A stretch of 64,000 nucleotides of DNA from Bacteroidota bacterium (GCA_013697245.1 JACCXH010000050.1:1-64000), one strand, 5' to 3'; positions 53,648-63,479 are shown, counted from the first letter of the stretch. Notes: generated from the sequence alone by a model not told the origin. A program made the numbers and translations.

Positions 53648-54736
53648 ATGAATGTAGCTTTTTTATGTTTAGGCGGAAATATTGGTAACCGAACAGAAAA
53701 CATCAATGCCGGCAAAAAAGCAATAGAACTGCTTTTGGGCAAAATCGTTAGCCAATCGGGCATTTATGAAACGGCAGCCTGGGGAAGCGATTCGAAGAAT
53801 AATTATTTGAACCAGGTAATACAAGTGCACACAAAATTACCGGTAAAAAAATTATTATCGGGTTTATTACAAATTGAAAAAAAACTGGGCAGGAAAAGGA
53901 ATTCAACAAAAAACAGCGACCGCACGCTTGATATTGATATTTTATTCTTTAATTCGGAAGTGATCGAACAAAAAGGCCTTCAGGTGCCGCATCCGCGCTT
54001 ACACGAGCGTAACTTTGTTTTAAAACCTTTAAATGATATTGCAGGTGGAGTAACACATCCGGTATTAAAAAAAACAGTTTCAACTCTTTTAAAGAACAGC
54101 AAAGATACGTTAGCAGTAAAACAACACGATCCAATAAAAAACCTCCAATACATTTGTATAGAAGGCAATATTGGCTCCGGCAAATCTACACTGGCACAAG
54201 CCTTGGCAAAAAACCTACAGACGTTGTACTTACCGGAAGAATTTGAGGACAATCTTTTATTACCTTTATTTTACGAAAATAAAAAGCTATTTGCTTTTCC
54301 TTTGGAATATAGTTTTTTGTTGGCCCGCTTTAACCAATTACAGCAAGTTTTTAAAACAGAGAAAAAATTAATTATTAGTGATTATAGTATTTATAAATGT
54401 CTTTGGTTTGCTAAAGTTAATTTAACACCAAAAAATTATTCACTTTTTAAAAAGCAGTTTAAAATAATGCTAGATCAATTGCCCAAGCCGGACCTGATCA
54501 TTTACCTTAGTACATCGACCGAAAATTTAAAACAAAATATAAAAAAGCGCGGCCGCAAATACGAGCAGGGCATCTCGGATGGTTATTTAAATGCGGTTAG
54601 TGCTCAATTTGATAAAGGCATAACTAAATTAAAAAATGTAAAAACATTGCATTTACCGCTAAGCGCATACCATCGTGGACTTGAGACCGATTCTATAAGA
54701 AAGATTAATAACTTTATAAAAGAAAATTTTGGCTAA
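53648..54736 (+). CDS. folK: FolK-deoxynucleoside kinase fusion
   Basis: A 362-aa two-domain enzyme. Residues 1-158 are 2-amino-4-hydroxy-6-hydroxymethyldihydropteridine pyrophosphokinase of folate synthesis: LCLGGNIGNRTENINAGKKA, YETAAWG, RTLDIDILFF and VPHPRLHERNFVLKPL. From about 168 on there is a dNK-type deoxynucleoside kinase with the P-loop EGNIGSGKST, catalytic-region LPEEFEDN, the ISDYSIYKCL motif and the LID arginines IKKRGRKYEQG. The fusion joins folate and nucleotide-salvage activities. I recall it from other Bacteroidota. No break separates the halves. Confidence 0.93.
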   Translation: MNVAFLCLGGNIGNRTENINAGKKAIELLLGKIVSQSGIYETAAWGSDSKNNYLNQVIQVHTKLPVKKLLSGLLQIEKKLGRKRNSTKNSDRTLDIDILFFNSEVIEQKGLQVPHPRLHERNFVLKPLNDIAGGVTHPVLKKTVSTLLKNSKDTLAVKQHDPIKNLQYICIEGNIGSGKSTLAQALAKNLQTLYLPEEFEDNLLLPLFYENKKLFAFPLEYSFLLARFNQLQQVFKTEKKLIISDYSIYKCLWFAKVNLTPKNYSLFKKQFKIMLDQLPKPDLIIYLSTSTENLKQNIKKRGRKYEQGISDGYLNAVSAQFDKGITKLKNVKTLHLPLSAYHRGLETDSIRKINNFIKENFG

Positions 54737-54773
54737 TAAACCCAAAAAAATTACATTTAGTTAATATTTGAAA

Positions 54774-56669
54774 ATGAAAAAAAATCTTCTTGTTTTATTT
54801 GCTGTTTTTTGTTTTGTGATCCTTAAAGGTCAGATAACCATTATAGGCCATAACGAAATTAATAGCTCACCCCTTTTAAACACAACTATTTTAATAAAAC
54901 AAGATGGTGTTATAAAAGAAACCATTCATACAAAAGCAAAAGCCGACTTTACTTTAAAGCTGAGTTTTGACCATAACTACAACATTTATTTCAGCAATAC
55001 AAAATACCAAAACATGTTCATGGAAGTTTATGGCAAAAACATTCCAAAAGAAAAACAAGACATTAATATGGTACACGAATTAAATATTCCTTTTGTTTTA
55101 AAAACAGATGAGGATATTGACACCAATGCTTTTAAAAAAGCTTTTTGCAAAATTGTGTTTGACGGAAACTCGAAAATGATATCCGACAGCATTTATAATA
55201 ATAATTTTAACAGAACCGTTTTAAAAAACACCCTACAAACGCAAATGACGGATGTTGTTAACCCTGTTGTTGAAGTACCTGTATTACTTGCGGGCAGGAT
55301 CTGTTTAAATAAAAATTTAAAATTGCCGGTCGTTAATCAAGTAATTACTGCATTGGATAAGAATGGAAAAGTTTTGAAGACCACTGCCACAAATAGATTT
55401 GGCGCATTTGCTTTTACCGGCATAAAAACATCAGAGATCGCAAAAATAAAAATGGAGTTAAAGAATGCCGAAGGTTCATTAGCCAGCGTCTCATTATTTA
55501 ATTCAAATAAAGTGTTGGTATCAGAAACAAAACTGGTTAATAATAATTGTGAATGGCTTTTAAAACCTACAGATGTTCAAAGCTTAACCAACAATCAATA
55601 CACTTTTAACATTGGCGGTAAATTATTATTATCATCGGCGCAGCAAAAAAAATTCTTCGCTAACAAAACTATTTACCTCTGTAATAAATATAATACCATC
55701 GTTAAAAAAACCACCTCAAATGTTTTAGGCGCTTTTGTTTTTGAAGATGTGAGGCCTGATGACACTTATTTTTTGGGCGTAGATATAAAAGAAGTTGGCA
55801 GCGGAGAGAAACTTGATTTTTTAAACAAAGATGATAATTACGTGAAGTTCTTTGATACTATTGCAGGTACAAGACGCTCGTTAAAAATAAATTCTAATTA
55901 CAATCAGGTATTTAATTCTATTTCCATTAGCGAAGACGAAATGAAAATGAATGTGAACGCTAAAGTTTATGGCGACCAAAACAATAATCCTTTAGGCAAA
56001 ATTAAAATTATTTTATTGAATGAAAATTATGTTGTAATAGATAGTGTGCTGACAGATGATTATGGCGCCTTTAAATTTAAATACCTCCCTTTTTTAAAGC
56101 GCTTTTATTTAAGTGCCCACAATTCGGATAATCTTTTAGATGCCTTTAAGAATATTTTAATTTATACAATGGATGATAAATTAGTGAAAATTATTACCAA
56201 CGAAAAAGGCAAACGTTTTATATACAAGCCAATTGATGCCGAAATAAATAAAATAAAAGATATTGAGTTAGATGATCCATGGTTAGATCTTATGAGCAAT
56301 AAACCAAAGACCAATAATACCATTATAGAGAATATTTTATTTGAAACAAATAAAACAGAGCTTTTACCGCAGGCTAAAGAAGTATTGAACAAGGTGATAT
56401 TGGTTTTAAATACGAACAAAGCCATTAAGATTGAGATAAGTGCACATACGGATAGTAAAGGTACCGATGCCGACAATTTAAAATTAAGTCAGCTTAGGGC
56501 AAAAACGGCCCTAACATATATTACAGATGCAGGTATTGATGCCGACAGGATTATTTCTATTGGCTATGGCGAAGGAAAATTATTAAATAAATGTAAAGAC
56601 AATGCACCCTGCAGCGAAATTGAACATGCTCAGAACAGGCGCGTAGAATTTAAAATATTACAAAACTAA
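54774..56669 (+). CDS. OmpA-family outer-membrane protein with repeat domains
   Basis: A 631-aa protein starting at the ATG at 54774. The signal peptide spans about 1-19 (ends LKGQ). Several beta-sandwich modules of the carboxypeptidase-regulatory-like type follow (residues about 20-500; KTTATNRFGAFAFTGI, KKTTSNVLGAFVFEDV and DSVLTDDYGAFKFKYL share the DxxGAFxF turn). The C-terminal OmpA domain (about 515-631) has IENILFETNKTELLP, ISAHTDSKGTDADNLKLSQL and NRRVEFKI, so it should bind peptidoglycan from the outer membrane. It lies just before gldC. Confidence 0.88.
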   Translation: MKKNLLVLFAVFCFVILKGQITIIGHNEINSSPLLNTTILIKQDGVIKETIHTKAKADFTLKLSFDHNYNIYFSNTKYQNMFMEVYGKNIPKEKQDINMVHELNIPFVLKTDEDIDTNAFKKAFCKIVFDGNSKMISDSIYNNNFNRTVLKNTLQTQMTDVVNPVVEVPVLLAGRICLNKNLKLPVVNQVITALDKNGKVLKTTATNRFGAFAFTGIKTSEIAKIKMELKNAEGSLASVSLFNSNKVLVSETKLVNNNCEWLLKPTDVQSLTNNQYTFNIGGKLLLSSAQQKKFFANKTIYLCNKYNTIVKKTTSNVLGAFVFEDVRPDDTYFLGVDIKEVGSGEKLDFLNKDDNYVKFFDTIAGTRRSLKINSNYNQVFNSISISEDEMKMNVNAKVYGDQNNNPLGKIKIILLNENYVVIDSVLTDDYGAFKFKYLPFLKRFYLSAHNSDNLLDAFKNILIYTMDDKLVKIITNEKGKRFIYKPIDAEINKIKDIELDDPWLDLMSNKPKTNNTIIENILFETNKTELLPQAKEVLNKVILVLNTNKAIKIEISAHTDSKGTDADNLKLSQLRAKTALTYITDAGIDADRIISIGYGEGKLLNKCKDNAPCSEIEHAQNRRVEFKILQN

Positions 56670-56675
56670 CAGCAC

Positions 56676-56999
56676 ATGAAGACCTCTGAAATAAAATTTA
56701 AAGTTACCGTAGACGAAAATAATTTACCCACCAGCATTGAATGGGATGCACCCGATGCTGGGGAAACCAGCAGATGTAAAAGTGTAATGATAGCGCTTTG
56801 GGATGAAAAAGAAAACAATACTTTGCGCATTGACCTATGGACAAAAGATATGATGGTGGATGAAATGAAAAAATTCTATCATCAAAACATTATGACTTTA
56901 ACCGATACTTATTTACGTGCAACAGGTGATACAAAAACTGCAGACAGTGTTAAAACAATTTTTAACGAGATAGGTAAAGACATTGGGGTTTTAAAATAA
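56676..56999 (+). CDS. gldC: Gliding motility protein GldC
   Basis: A 107-aa cytoplasmic protein with the GldC pattern: IKFKVTVDENNLPTSIEWDA, then ALWDEKENNTLRIDLWTKDM, MVDEMKKFYHQN and a helical C-terminus. GldC is required for or supports gliding in Flavobacterium, although its biochemical role is not known. It follows the OmpA-family gene by 6 bp, so the two are probably co-transcribed. Together with the PorG-like protein and T9SS cargo in this window it fits a gliding or T9SS-bearing organism. Confidence 0.9.
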   Translation: MKTSEIKFKVTVDENNLPTSIEWDAPDAGETSRCKSVMIALWDEKENNTLRIDLWTKDMMVDEMKKFYHQNIMTLTDTYLRATGDTKTADSVKTIFNEIGKDIGVLK

Positions 57000-57035
57000 G
57001 CCGCATCCAATTATCCAGAATAGTGGCCATTTGGT

Positions 57036-57578
57036 TTAACTATTTTGGGTATTCTCAAAAAAACTAAAGTTCACATTGCCGTAACTTCTTTTTTGCACAA
57101 AACCCGGAAGTGTTTCCAGATTAGTTCTAGGGCCATGTTCAATAATTAAAATTCCATTTTCATTTAAAAGTTGTTTGTCAAAAACCAATTGATGGATGGT
57201 TGGAATATTTTCCATTTCGTATGGAGGATCGGCAAAGATCAGGTCAAATTTTTGATTACATTTTTTTAAAAAATCAAATACATCGCTTTTAATGGTATCA
57301 ATTTCAAATTTTAATTCTTTGCTTGTTGCTTTTAAAAAACCAACGCATTTAAAATGTTTATCAACGCTTAAAATAGACCTACTGCCTCTTGAAGCAAACT
57401 CTAAAGAGATATGTCCGGTGCCACTAAAAAGATCCAGCACTTTTGTTTCTTCGTAATTGATCTTATTATTTAAAATATTAAAAAGGCCTTCTTTTGCAAA
57501 ATCAGTTGTTGGCCTTACCGGTAAATCTTTAGGCACTTTAACAACCCTTCCTTTATGTGTTCCGTTTATGATACGCAC
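57036..57578 (-). CDS. rsmD: 16S rRNA (guanine-966 N2) methyltransferase
   Basis: A 180-aa SAM-dependent methyltransferase. The SAM site includes VLDLFSGTGHISLEFASRGS, and the catalytic motif IV is FADPPYEM. The N-terminal MRIINGTHKGRVVKVPKDLP is the family signature. It methylates G966 of 16S rRNA. The start overlaps the DUF3822 gene's stop by 13 bp. Confidence 0.95.
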   Translation of the reverse strand: MRIINGTHKGRVVKVPKDLPVRPTTDFAKEGLFNILNNKINYEETKVLDLFSGTGHISLEFASRGSRSILSVDKHFKCVGFLKATSKELKFEIDTIKSDVFDFLKKCNQKFDLIFADPPYEMENIPTIHQLVFDKQLLNENGILIIEHGPRTNLETLPGFVQKRSYGNVNFSFFENTQNS

Positions 57579-58423
57579 AGATGTTGGTTTAATAAAGTAA
57601 AATAATGATGCTGTGGTAATTTAGACAATTCGCCTTCAGGTTTTATTTCTGAATGATGCACTACAAAACTTACTTGTTTAATGTATTTTTTAATGCTTAA
57701 GATCAAAGGATCGTTTGTTTGAACTTGTCCGCTAATAACCAGCTTTATTTGTAGTGGGTTTAAATTAAACTGTTCCATCATAAAAAGTAAATAATACAAA
57801 ACGTCTTCGTTGTTTTCGTAATTAAATACATTGTAAAATAATAATTCATTCTTTTCTTTGGCAGCAATTTCAATTAAACCATCATTAATGGCTAAAAACA
57901 AATTACAGTTTATTAAAGAGTGGTTGCTAAAAAAAAGATCGGTGTTTATCGCTCCTGCATGTTTAATAATTGCCTGTGTATATGTTCGTTCTAAATATTG
58001 AATAAGTTCCGGATCAAAAACATAGCAAAACTTTACATTTTTTATAGAGTGCACCAAAGGGTTTTTAACTTCGGTTAAACCTGAAGAAAATGCCAGAAAT
58101 TCTTTCATATCACCTGAATTTGAAAAAGCTTCGGGTACAATGGTAAAATCCTTACTTAAAATAGAAATGATTATTTTTTCGAATTTTTTTTGTGCCAGCT
58201 GGTAATTATTTAACAAAAAAGCGATCTTTTCGGCAAAAGTTTTGTCACCTCCACCGGTATTTAAAAGCTCAACGTGCCCTAATTGCTGGATATTCTTAAA
58301 ATTTTTGTCTGAGATAGCGAACAGTAAAGAGTTATGGCTAATAACAAGTGATAAGGAATTAGCCTCTTTTACATTGGCTTTATCTGTTAAAATCAGCCTT
58401 TCTTTATAATATTCGCCCAACAT
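57566..58423 (-). CDS. DUF3822-family protein
   Basis: A 285-aa cytoplasmic protein of the DUF3822 family, which is found next to rsmD in Bacteroidota. The fold resembles ASKHA-type actin/Hsp70 ATPases at the level of strand pattern (SLSLVISHNSLLFAISDKNF early and KIIISILSKDFTIVPEAF later), but the nucleotide motifs are not clearly retained. Function unknown. It overlaps rsmD by 13 bp, so the two are probably co-translated, hinting at a ribosome-related role. Confidence 0.85.
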   Translation of the reverse strand: MLGEYYKERLILTDKANVKEANSLSLVISHNSLLFAISDKNFKNIQQLGHVELLNTGGGDKTFAEKIAFLLNNYQLAQKKFEKIIISILSKDFTIVPEAFSNSGDMKEFLAFSSGLTEVKNPLVHSIKNVKFCYVFDPELIQYLERTYTQAIIKHAGAINTDLFFSNHSLINCNLFLAINDGLIEIAAKEKNELLFYNVFNYENNEDVLYYLLFMMEQFNLNPLQIKLVISGQVQTNDPLILSIKKYIKQVSFVVHHSEIKPEGELSKLPQHHYFTLLNQHLCVS

Positions 58424-58530
58424 GAAGTAACAAATCTAAGGTATTATTAAAAATAATACATTTTTTTTTTAAACCGATTAAACCTTTTTGTATATTTATT
58501 ATCATAGATGAAATATTAAAAACATATACC

Positions 58531-59457
58531 ATGAAAACTTCAAAAATTTATTTAGGATTAGCAATTACTTTAATTGCAGGTTCCATTACATTTAGCTCTT
58601 GCCGCAAAAAGGAAAAAACCCCTGAAACCCCTGCTGATAATGAGCAGTCAACTGCTACAGATAATAACTTGGCCGAAAGCACTTCAAGTGATATTGAGTC
58701 GATGGGAAGCCAGGTATGTGAAAGTTTTACTATGACAACTTTTAGAACAAGTGGAAACGATATTATCAGCCTGGCGCCTTGTGCCTCGGTTATTACTAAT
58801 ACTGCTACCAAAAGCTATACAGTAGATTTTGGAACAACCGGTTGTGTTGGCACTGATGGCCGCACCAGGACTGGTAAATTATTTTTCAATTATTCAGGTT
58901 CTACGCCTGCCACAGCTATTTATTACCGTAACCCGGGCTTTAAATTGGTTGTAACTAGCTCTAACTATGTGGTAGATGGCAACGCTGTAACAATTAATAA
59001 TAAAACTATCACCAATACTACGCCTGCAGGGGCTCCTGCCGGAACCAACCTAACATGGCTGGTTAGTGCTGATATATCTATTGCAAAAGCTAATAATGGC
59101 GGAAATGTTTCCTGGACCTGCACACGTGTAAAAGAACTTACTAATTCATTTGCACCATGTTATAACGGCCAAACAACTTCAATAAATTGGACATTAGCAA
59201 AAATTAAGATCAATGGTGATGCAAGTGGTTCTAATACAAAGGGCGAAAGTTTTACAGCGCACGCTACTAATCTAGTTAGAGATTTTACCTGCGCGCCTGA
59301 TAATACAAAACCACACCGTCATCCATTTATTAGTGGAACAATTTCTTACACCCCTGGTTCACGCCCTACTCGTTTAATTGATTTTGGAAATGGCGCTTGT
59401 GATTTTAATGGCACCATTACCATTAACGGTCAAACCTGGTCATTTACTTTACAATAA
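58531..59457 (+). CDS. Hypothetical lipoprotein, beta-rich
   Basis: A 308-aa protein. The lipoprotein signal (IYLGLAITLIAGSITFSSCR) places the Cys at about 24. A Thr/Glu/Asn-rich linker (about 27-60) is followed by an all-beta region of about 250 residues (SYTVDFGTTGCVGTDGRTRT, VDGNAVTINNKTITNTTPAG, TINGQTWSFTLQ at the end). I do not recognise the family. Two pairs of cysteines may form disulfides. A strong terminator follows. Confidence 0.75.
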   Translation: MKTSKIYLGLAITLIAGSITFSSCRKKEKTPETPADNEQSTATDNNLAESTSSDIESMGSQVCESFTMTTFRTSGNDIISLAPCASVITNTATKSYTVDFGTTGCVGTDGRTRTGKLFFNYSGSTPATAIYYRNPGFKLVVTSSNYVVDGNAVTINNKTITNTTPAGAPAGTNLTWLVSADISIAKANNGGNVSWTCTRVKELTNSFAPCYNGQTTSINWTLAKIKINGDASGSNTKGESFTAHATNLVRDFTCAPDNTKPHRHPFISGTISYTPGSRPTRLIDFGNGACDFNGTITINGQTWSFTLQ

Positions 59458-59477
59458 ATAAACGCTCATAAAAAATT

Positions 59478-59505
59478 AAAAGCCGCTCTCATTAGGGCGG
59501 CTTTT
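59478..59505 (+). terminator. Intrinsic terminator of the lipoprotein gene
   Basis: AAAAGCCGC (59478-59486) pairs with GCGGCTTTT (59497-59505) across a 10-nt loop, followed by further T residues. It lies 21 bp past the stop and ends the transcript before the helicase gene. Confidence 0.88.
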
Positions 59506-59525
59506 TTATTTAATTTTAGTCTCCC

Positions 59526-60956
59526 ATGACTAAAATAAACTCGTCTTTTGATTTTGAAAAAATAGTGTCAGGGTATTTGCCTTTTACGGCAAATGAAGAT
59601 CAAAAAATTGCGATAGAAAAAATTTCAGAGTTTATTTTTAATGCCGATGAGCGCAGTGTTTTTATTTTAAGAGGTTATGCCGGTACCGGTAAAACCAACC
59701 TTATTTCGGCATTCACAAAAGCATTGCCAAACATAAAATGGCGCAGTGTATTGCTTGCCCCAACAGGCCGCGCTGCTAAGGTGCTGGGCATGTATTCGCA
59801 AAAAGCAGCGCAAACCATTCATAAAAAAATATTCAGGAAACAAGTTGGTGCCGATGGTGCTTTTTATTTTTCGCTGGCCGAAAATTTGCACAAGAACACT
59901 TTATTTATTGTTGATGAAGCGTCTATGATCAGCGCCGATTCAGGAGGTGAAAGTTTACTGAACAGCTTACTTGAAAACTTATTTGAATATGTTTATAGCG
60001 GCGATAATTGTAAATTAATTCTTATTGGCGATACGGCACAGCTTCCACCTGTTGGCAGTAACCAAAGCCCTGCATTGGATGAAAAATATTTACGAGCCGC
60101 TTTTCATTTGAATATTAATTTTTTCGAGTTAAAAGAAGTAGCCCGTCAGCGTTTAGAAAGCGGGATCTTATTAAATGCTACTAACATAAGAAATGCTATT
60201 GGCCAAAAAATATTTGAATTCCCAAAAGTAATTTGCCAAAAAGATGTTGTTAATTTGCCCGGTGATGAACTGGAAGATACCATCAATTATGCTATTTCAA
60301 ACTATGGCGAAGAAAATGTAGTGATCATAACACGCAGTAATAAAAGGGCAAATTTATTTAATCAAAGTTTTCGTAATAGAATTAAATTATACGAAGAAGA
60401 TCTTTGCACCGGGGATAAAATAATGATTGTAAAAAATAATTATTTTTGGCTACCTGAAAATAATGGAGAGGCAGGCTTTATCGCAAATGGCGACATGGTG
60501 GAAATCACGCGCATGATAAAACGAGAAAATTTATATGGATTAAATTTTTGTGAATGTCAGGTTCGTTTTGTTGATTACCCAAATTTACCCGAACAGCAAG
60601 TGAAAATAATCACCGACTCGCTTTTTTCAGATAACCCTACTTTAACACAGGAAGAGCAAAAACATTTGTTTGAGGCTGTAATGGCCGATGTGAGACACGA
60701 ACCGGCTAAGGGCATAAGAATGGCTTATTTAAAAAACAGCCCGTATTATAACGCTTTGCAAGTAAAATTCAGTTATGCAATAACCTGCCATAAGTCGCAA
60801 GGTGGCCAGTGGCCGGTGGTTTTCATTGATCAGGGTTACTTAAAAGAAGAGAACATAGATGAGAACTTTTTGAGATGGCTATATACGGCTATTACAAGGG
60901 CAACCGAAAAAGTGTATTTGATAAACTTTAATCAGTTGTTTTTTAACAAGTTATAG
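59526..60956 (+). CDS. RecD2-like superfamily 1B DNA helicase
   Basis: A 476-aa ATPase with Walker A GYAGTGKTNL (about 48-57), motif Ia LLAPTGRAAKVL, Walker B LFIVDEASMIS and motif III IGDTAQLPPVGSNQSPAL. A UvrD_C_2-type C-terminal motif follows: AITCHKSQGGQWPVVF then LYTAITRATEKVYLI. It is shorter than RecD2 and lacks the extra N-terminal region, as is usual for the Bacteroidota RecD-like paralogue. It should move 5' to 3' on single-stranded DNA. The repair pathway it serves is unknown. Confidence 0.9.
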   Translation: MTKINSSFDFEKIVSGYLPFTANEDQKIAIEKISEFIFNADERSVFILRGYAGTGKTNLISAFTKALPNIKWRSVLLAPTGRAAKVLGMYSQKAAQTIHKKIFRKQVGADGAFYFSLAENLHKNTLFIVDEASMISADSGGESLLNSLLENLFEYVYSGDNCKLILIGDTAQLPPVGSNQSPALDEKYLRAAFHLNINFFELKEVARQRLESGILLNATNIRNAIGQKIFEFPKVICQKDVVNLPGDELEDTINYAISNYGEENVVIITRSNKRANLFNQSFRNRIKLYEEDLCTGDKIMIVKNNYFWLPENNGEAGFIANGDMVEITRMIKRENLYGLNFCECQVRFVDYPNLPEQQVKIITDSLFSDNPTLTQEEQKHLFEAVMADVRHEPAKGIRMAYLKNSPYYNALQVKFSYAITCHKSQGGQWPVVFIDQGYLKEENIDENFLRWLYTAITRATEKVYLINFNQLFFNKL

Positions 60957-61043
60957 AGCTCTTAACATTGCCTTTTCAAAAATATAGCATCTTCTATATG
61001 GTCTTTTGCGTTTTTTTTCTTATTTTTATTGGATTAAACCTAA

Positions 61044-61985
61044 ATGAGAAGAGTACTACTTTTACTTATTGTTTCTTTTTTTGTCCTAATTACTGAGGCT
61101 CAGAATTTTACGCGCCCAGGTGATTGGAAAAAATACAGAAAGGAGATCTTCATTTCAGTTGGCGCTTCTAATTTTTTAGGTGACCTTGGGGGCAGAAATC
61201 AAATTGGAAAAGATTACAGTCCTGTCGATCTTAATTTTCCGGAAACAAAAACAGCATTTGGACTTGGTTATCGTTATAAATTAGATACCTGGATAAACGT
61301 AGTTGGTAAATTCAATTACCTTATTGTAAAAGGCGATGATGCCTTAACCCAAGAACCATATAGAAATAATCGTAACTTAAATTTTAAATCCAATATTTTT
61401 GAATTATCAGGCCGTGTTGAGATTGGTTATCAAAGTAGCAAAGCAGGTAACCGTTATGGCATTAAGAGAACTTTAGGCCGTAGGATGAAAGCTAACACGC
61501 ATTCATTTTTTGTTTTTGCCGGCATTGGTGGATTTTATTATAACCCAAAAGGCCGGGCGCCTAATGGAAAATATATCAAGTTAATGCCTTTACATACGGA
61601 AGGGCAGGGCTTACCCGGTGGACCAAAAAAATACACCAATTACAGCATTTGTATTCCTTTAGGCGCATTTTACAAATACACCATTAACAAACAATGGAGC
61701 GTTGGTCTTGAAATTTCGTGGCGTAAAACCTTTACCGATTATATTGATGATGTGGGTACAAGCTATTACGATTCTACCGCACTTGCAACTAATTTTGGTC
61801 CCTTAGCAGCAGTAATGGCAGATCCAAACAAGCACCTTATTACAGGACAAACATCACCAGACGCTTCTGGAGTTGCCGCACAAAGGGGTGACAAGCAAAA
61901 AGATTCTTACGTAACTTTAGAGTTAACCGTTGGTTATATTTTTAAGCAAAAACGTAAACGTGCCAGATTAAGAAGTAAGTTCTAA
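61044..61985 (+). CDS. PorG/DUF6089-like outer-membrane beta-barrel
   Basis: A 313-aa protein. The signal peptide spans about 1-19 (ends TEAQ). The rest shows alternating beta strands with aromatic girdles (EIFISVGASNFLGDLGGRNQ, TAFGLGYRYKLDTWINVVGK, RVEIGYQSS) and ends in a basic RARLRSKF tail. The opening resembles the DUF6089/PorG family, a component associated with the T9SS outer-membrane ring. Whether this copy works in T9SS or is an unrelated barrel cannot be told from sequence alone. Confidence 0.75.
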   Translation: MRRVLLLLIVSFFVLITEAQNFTRPGDWKKYRKEIFISVGASNFLGDLGGRNQIGKDYSPVDLNFPETKTAFGLGYRYKLDTWINVVGKFNYLIVKGDDALTQEPYRNNRNLNFKSNIFELSGRVEIGYQSSKAGNRYGIKRTLGRRMKANTHSFFVFAGIGGFYYNPKGRAPNGKYIKLMPLHTEGQGLPGGPKKYTNYSICIPLGAFYKYTINKQWSVGLEISWRKTFTDYIDDVGTSYYDSTALATNFGPLAAVMADPNKHLITGQTSPDASGVAAQRGDKQKDSYVTLELTVGYIFKQKRKRARLRSKF

Positions 61986-62016
61986 TTTCTTTTACCTCAA
62001 GTTTCCAAATTATTTT

Positions 62017-62520
62017 ATGAATTTTACATTAAGACCATGGACCATTGACGATCTTGAGAGCCTTATAAAAAACGGCAACAACAAAGAGATTGCCAAAAAC
62101 ATGACCAATAAATTTCCGCATCCCTATACAGAGGAAAATGGAAGGTCTTTTATTGAATTCGCAACCACAAGCACTTCTTCTTGCGTGTTTGCAATTGATG
62201 TTAACGAAAAGGCTGTTGGCGGCATTGGACTGCATTTACAGGACGATATTCATTGTAGGAATGCGGAACTTGGTTATTGGTTGGGCGAAGCATTTTGGGG
62301 CAAGGGAATTATTACAAAAGCAATTACTCAAATGGTTGATCATGGCTTTAAAAGTTTTGAAATTGACAGAATATTTGCCAGGCCTTTTGGAATAAATTTA
62401 GCATCACAAAAAGTGCTTGAAAAAGCCGGCTTTAAACTTGAAGCGCGTTTTGAAAAAGTATTGTTTAAGAATGGAGAATATTTAGATGAAATGGTTTATG
62501 CGATCAGGCGTAGCAAATAA
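62017..62520 (+). CDS. GNAT acetyltransferase, RimJ/RimL-type
   Basis: A 167-aa cytoplasmic acetyltransferase. The N-terminal FTLRPWTIDDLESLIKNGNN and the acetyl-CoA region LGYWLGEAFWGKGIITKAIT (the R/QxxGxG/A loop reads WGKGI) and ARPFGINLASQKVLEKAGFK are typical of the RimJ/RimL GNAT group. The acceptor may be a protein N-terminus or a small amine. It lies 31 bp after the barrel gene. Confidence 0.88.
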   Translation: MNFTLRPWTIDDLESLIKNGNNKEIAKNMTNKFPHPYTEENGRSFIEFATTSTSSCVFAIDVNEKAVGGIGLHLQDDIHCRNAELGYWLGEAFWGKGIITKAITQMVDHGFKSFEIDRIFARPFGINLASQKVLEKAGFKLEARFEKVLFKNGEYLDEMVYAIRRSK

Positions 62521-62799
62521 AAAATAAATTATAGTACCTATCTTGCTTTTCAAAATTTATTTACGCTTAGAAATTAGTTTTAATTATTGTTTTTTTTGTT
62601 TTTATTTTTAGTGATGAATAACGGAATATTTTAATTTTTTGCCTTTAATAAAAATAATTTATTGTGACATCAAATTTTATGCCGCATAAAAAACATAGTG
62701 TTTTCAGGGCTTAAGCCTACTAAAACAAAAATAGTGCGAGGAGTTTATTTCCCAAAAGTTAATTTGACATTTTACTGATAAACGTGAGTTTAAGAGTTG
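62521..62799. other. AT-rich non-coding stretch
   Basis: No gene or strong structure is seen, only poly-T tracts and a near-palindrome around AGGGCTTAAGCCT (62707-62719). Confidence 0.4.
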
Positions 62800-62807
62800 T
62801 ATATTTG
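62800..62807 (+). promoter_or_regulatory. Probable -7 box of the ECF sigma gene
   Basis: TATATTTG lies 14 bp upstream of the GTG start and matches TAnnTTTG. A well-placed -33 element is not obvious. Confidence 0.4.
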
Positions 62808-62820
62808 AGATTGAAAACGT

Positions 62821-63333
62821 GTGAGGTTGACAGATAAATTTGAAATAATATACAAAACCTATTACAGTATACTTAGAAATACAGTTGAAAACATTATCGA
62901 CGATAAAGATGCGTCGCACGATGTTGTACAAGAAGTTTTTTTAAAACTGTGGGATAAAAAAGATGAACTAGATCTGATACTTCATCTAAAAGCTTATCTT
63001 TTTAAATCGGCAATTAATGCTTCCATCACTTATCTTGAAAATAATAAAAAAAGTGTTCGATTATCTGATATAAAGATGGAATTTTCTACTAGTGAAAATT
63101 CAACCATTTATACTAAAGAACTCGAAATAAAGATTCAGCTGGCGTTAGACAAACTTCCTCCAAAGTGCCGCGCAATTTTTGTATTGTGCAGGTTTGAGAA
63201 TATGAAGTATAAAGAAGTTGCTCAATATCTTGGCGTATCCCTTAAAACAATAGAAAATCAAATGGGAATTGCCTTAAAGCGTTTACGGAACGATTTAAAA
63301 CCATATTTAGCTAAGGAAAATGTGTCTTCATAA
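62821..63333 (+). CDS. ECF sigma factor (Bacteroidota, SusC/D-associated type)
   Basis: A 170-aa RNA polymerase sigma factor. The start is a GTG; no ATG fits before the conserved region. Region 2 is visible (EIIYKTYYSILRNTVENIID then DVVQEVFLKLWDKKDELD), and region 4 ends with the recognition helix YKEVAQYLGVSLKTIENQMG. It is followed after 146 bp by a FecR-type anti-sigma gene. In this phylum the pair normally responds to a TonB-dependent receptor and controls a SusC/SusD operon, which would lie beyond the window. Confidence 0.92.
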   Translation: MRLTDKFEIIYKTYYSILRNTVENIIDDKDASHDVVQEVFLKLWDKKDELDLILHLKAYLFKSAINASITYLENNKKSVRLSDIKMEFSTSENSTIYTKELEIKIQLALDKLPPKCRAIFVLCRFENMKYKEVAQYLGVSLKTIENQMGIALKRLRNDLKPYLAKENVSS

Positions 63334-63479
63334 ATAAAAAATTCTATTCTGGATTATTTTATTTTCTCTCATGCTCAAGCAGTTAAGATAATTATGGTAA
63401 TCTCTTTGGGGGTAAAACTCCTTTTTTTGGTCTTATAATAAAGCTATAGCTACTTTTTAAATTTTTCAGAATACACGGC

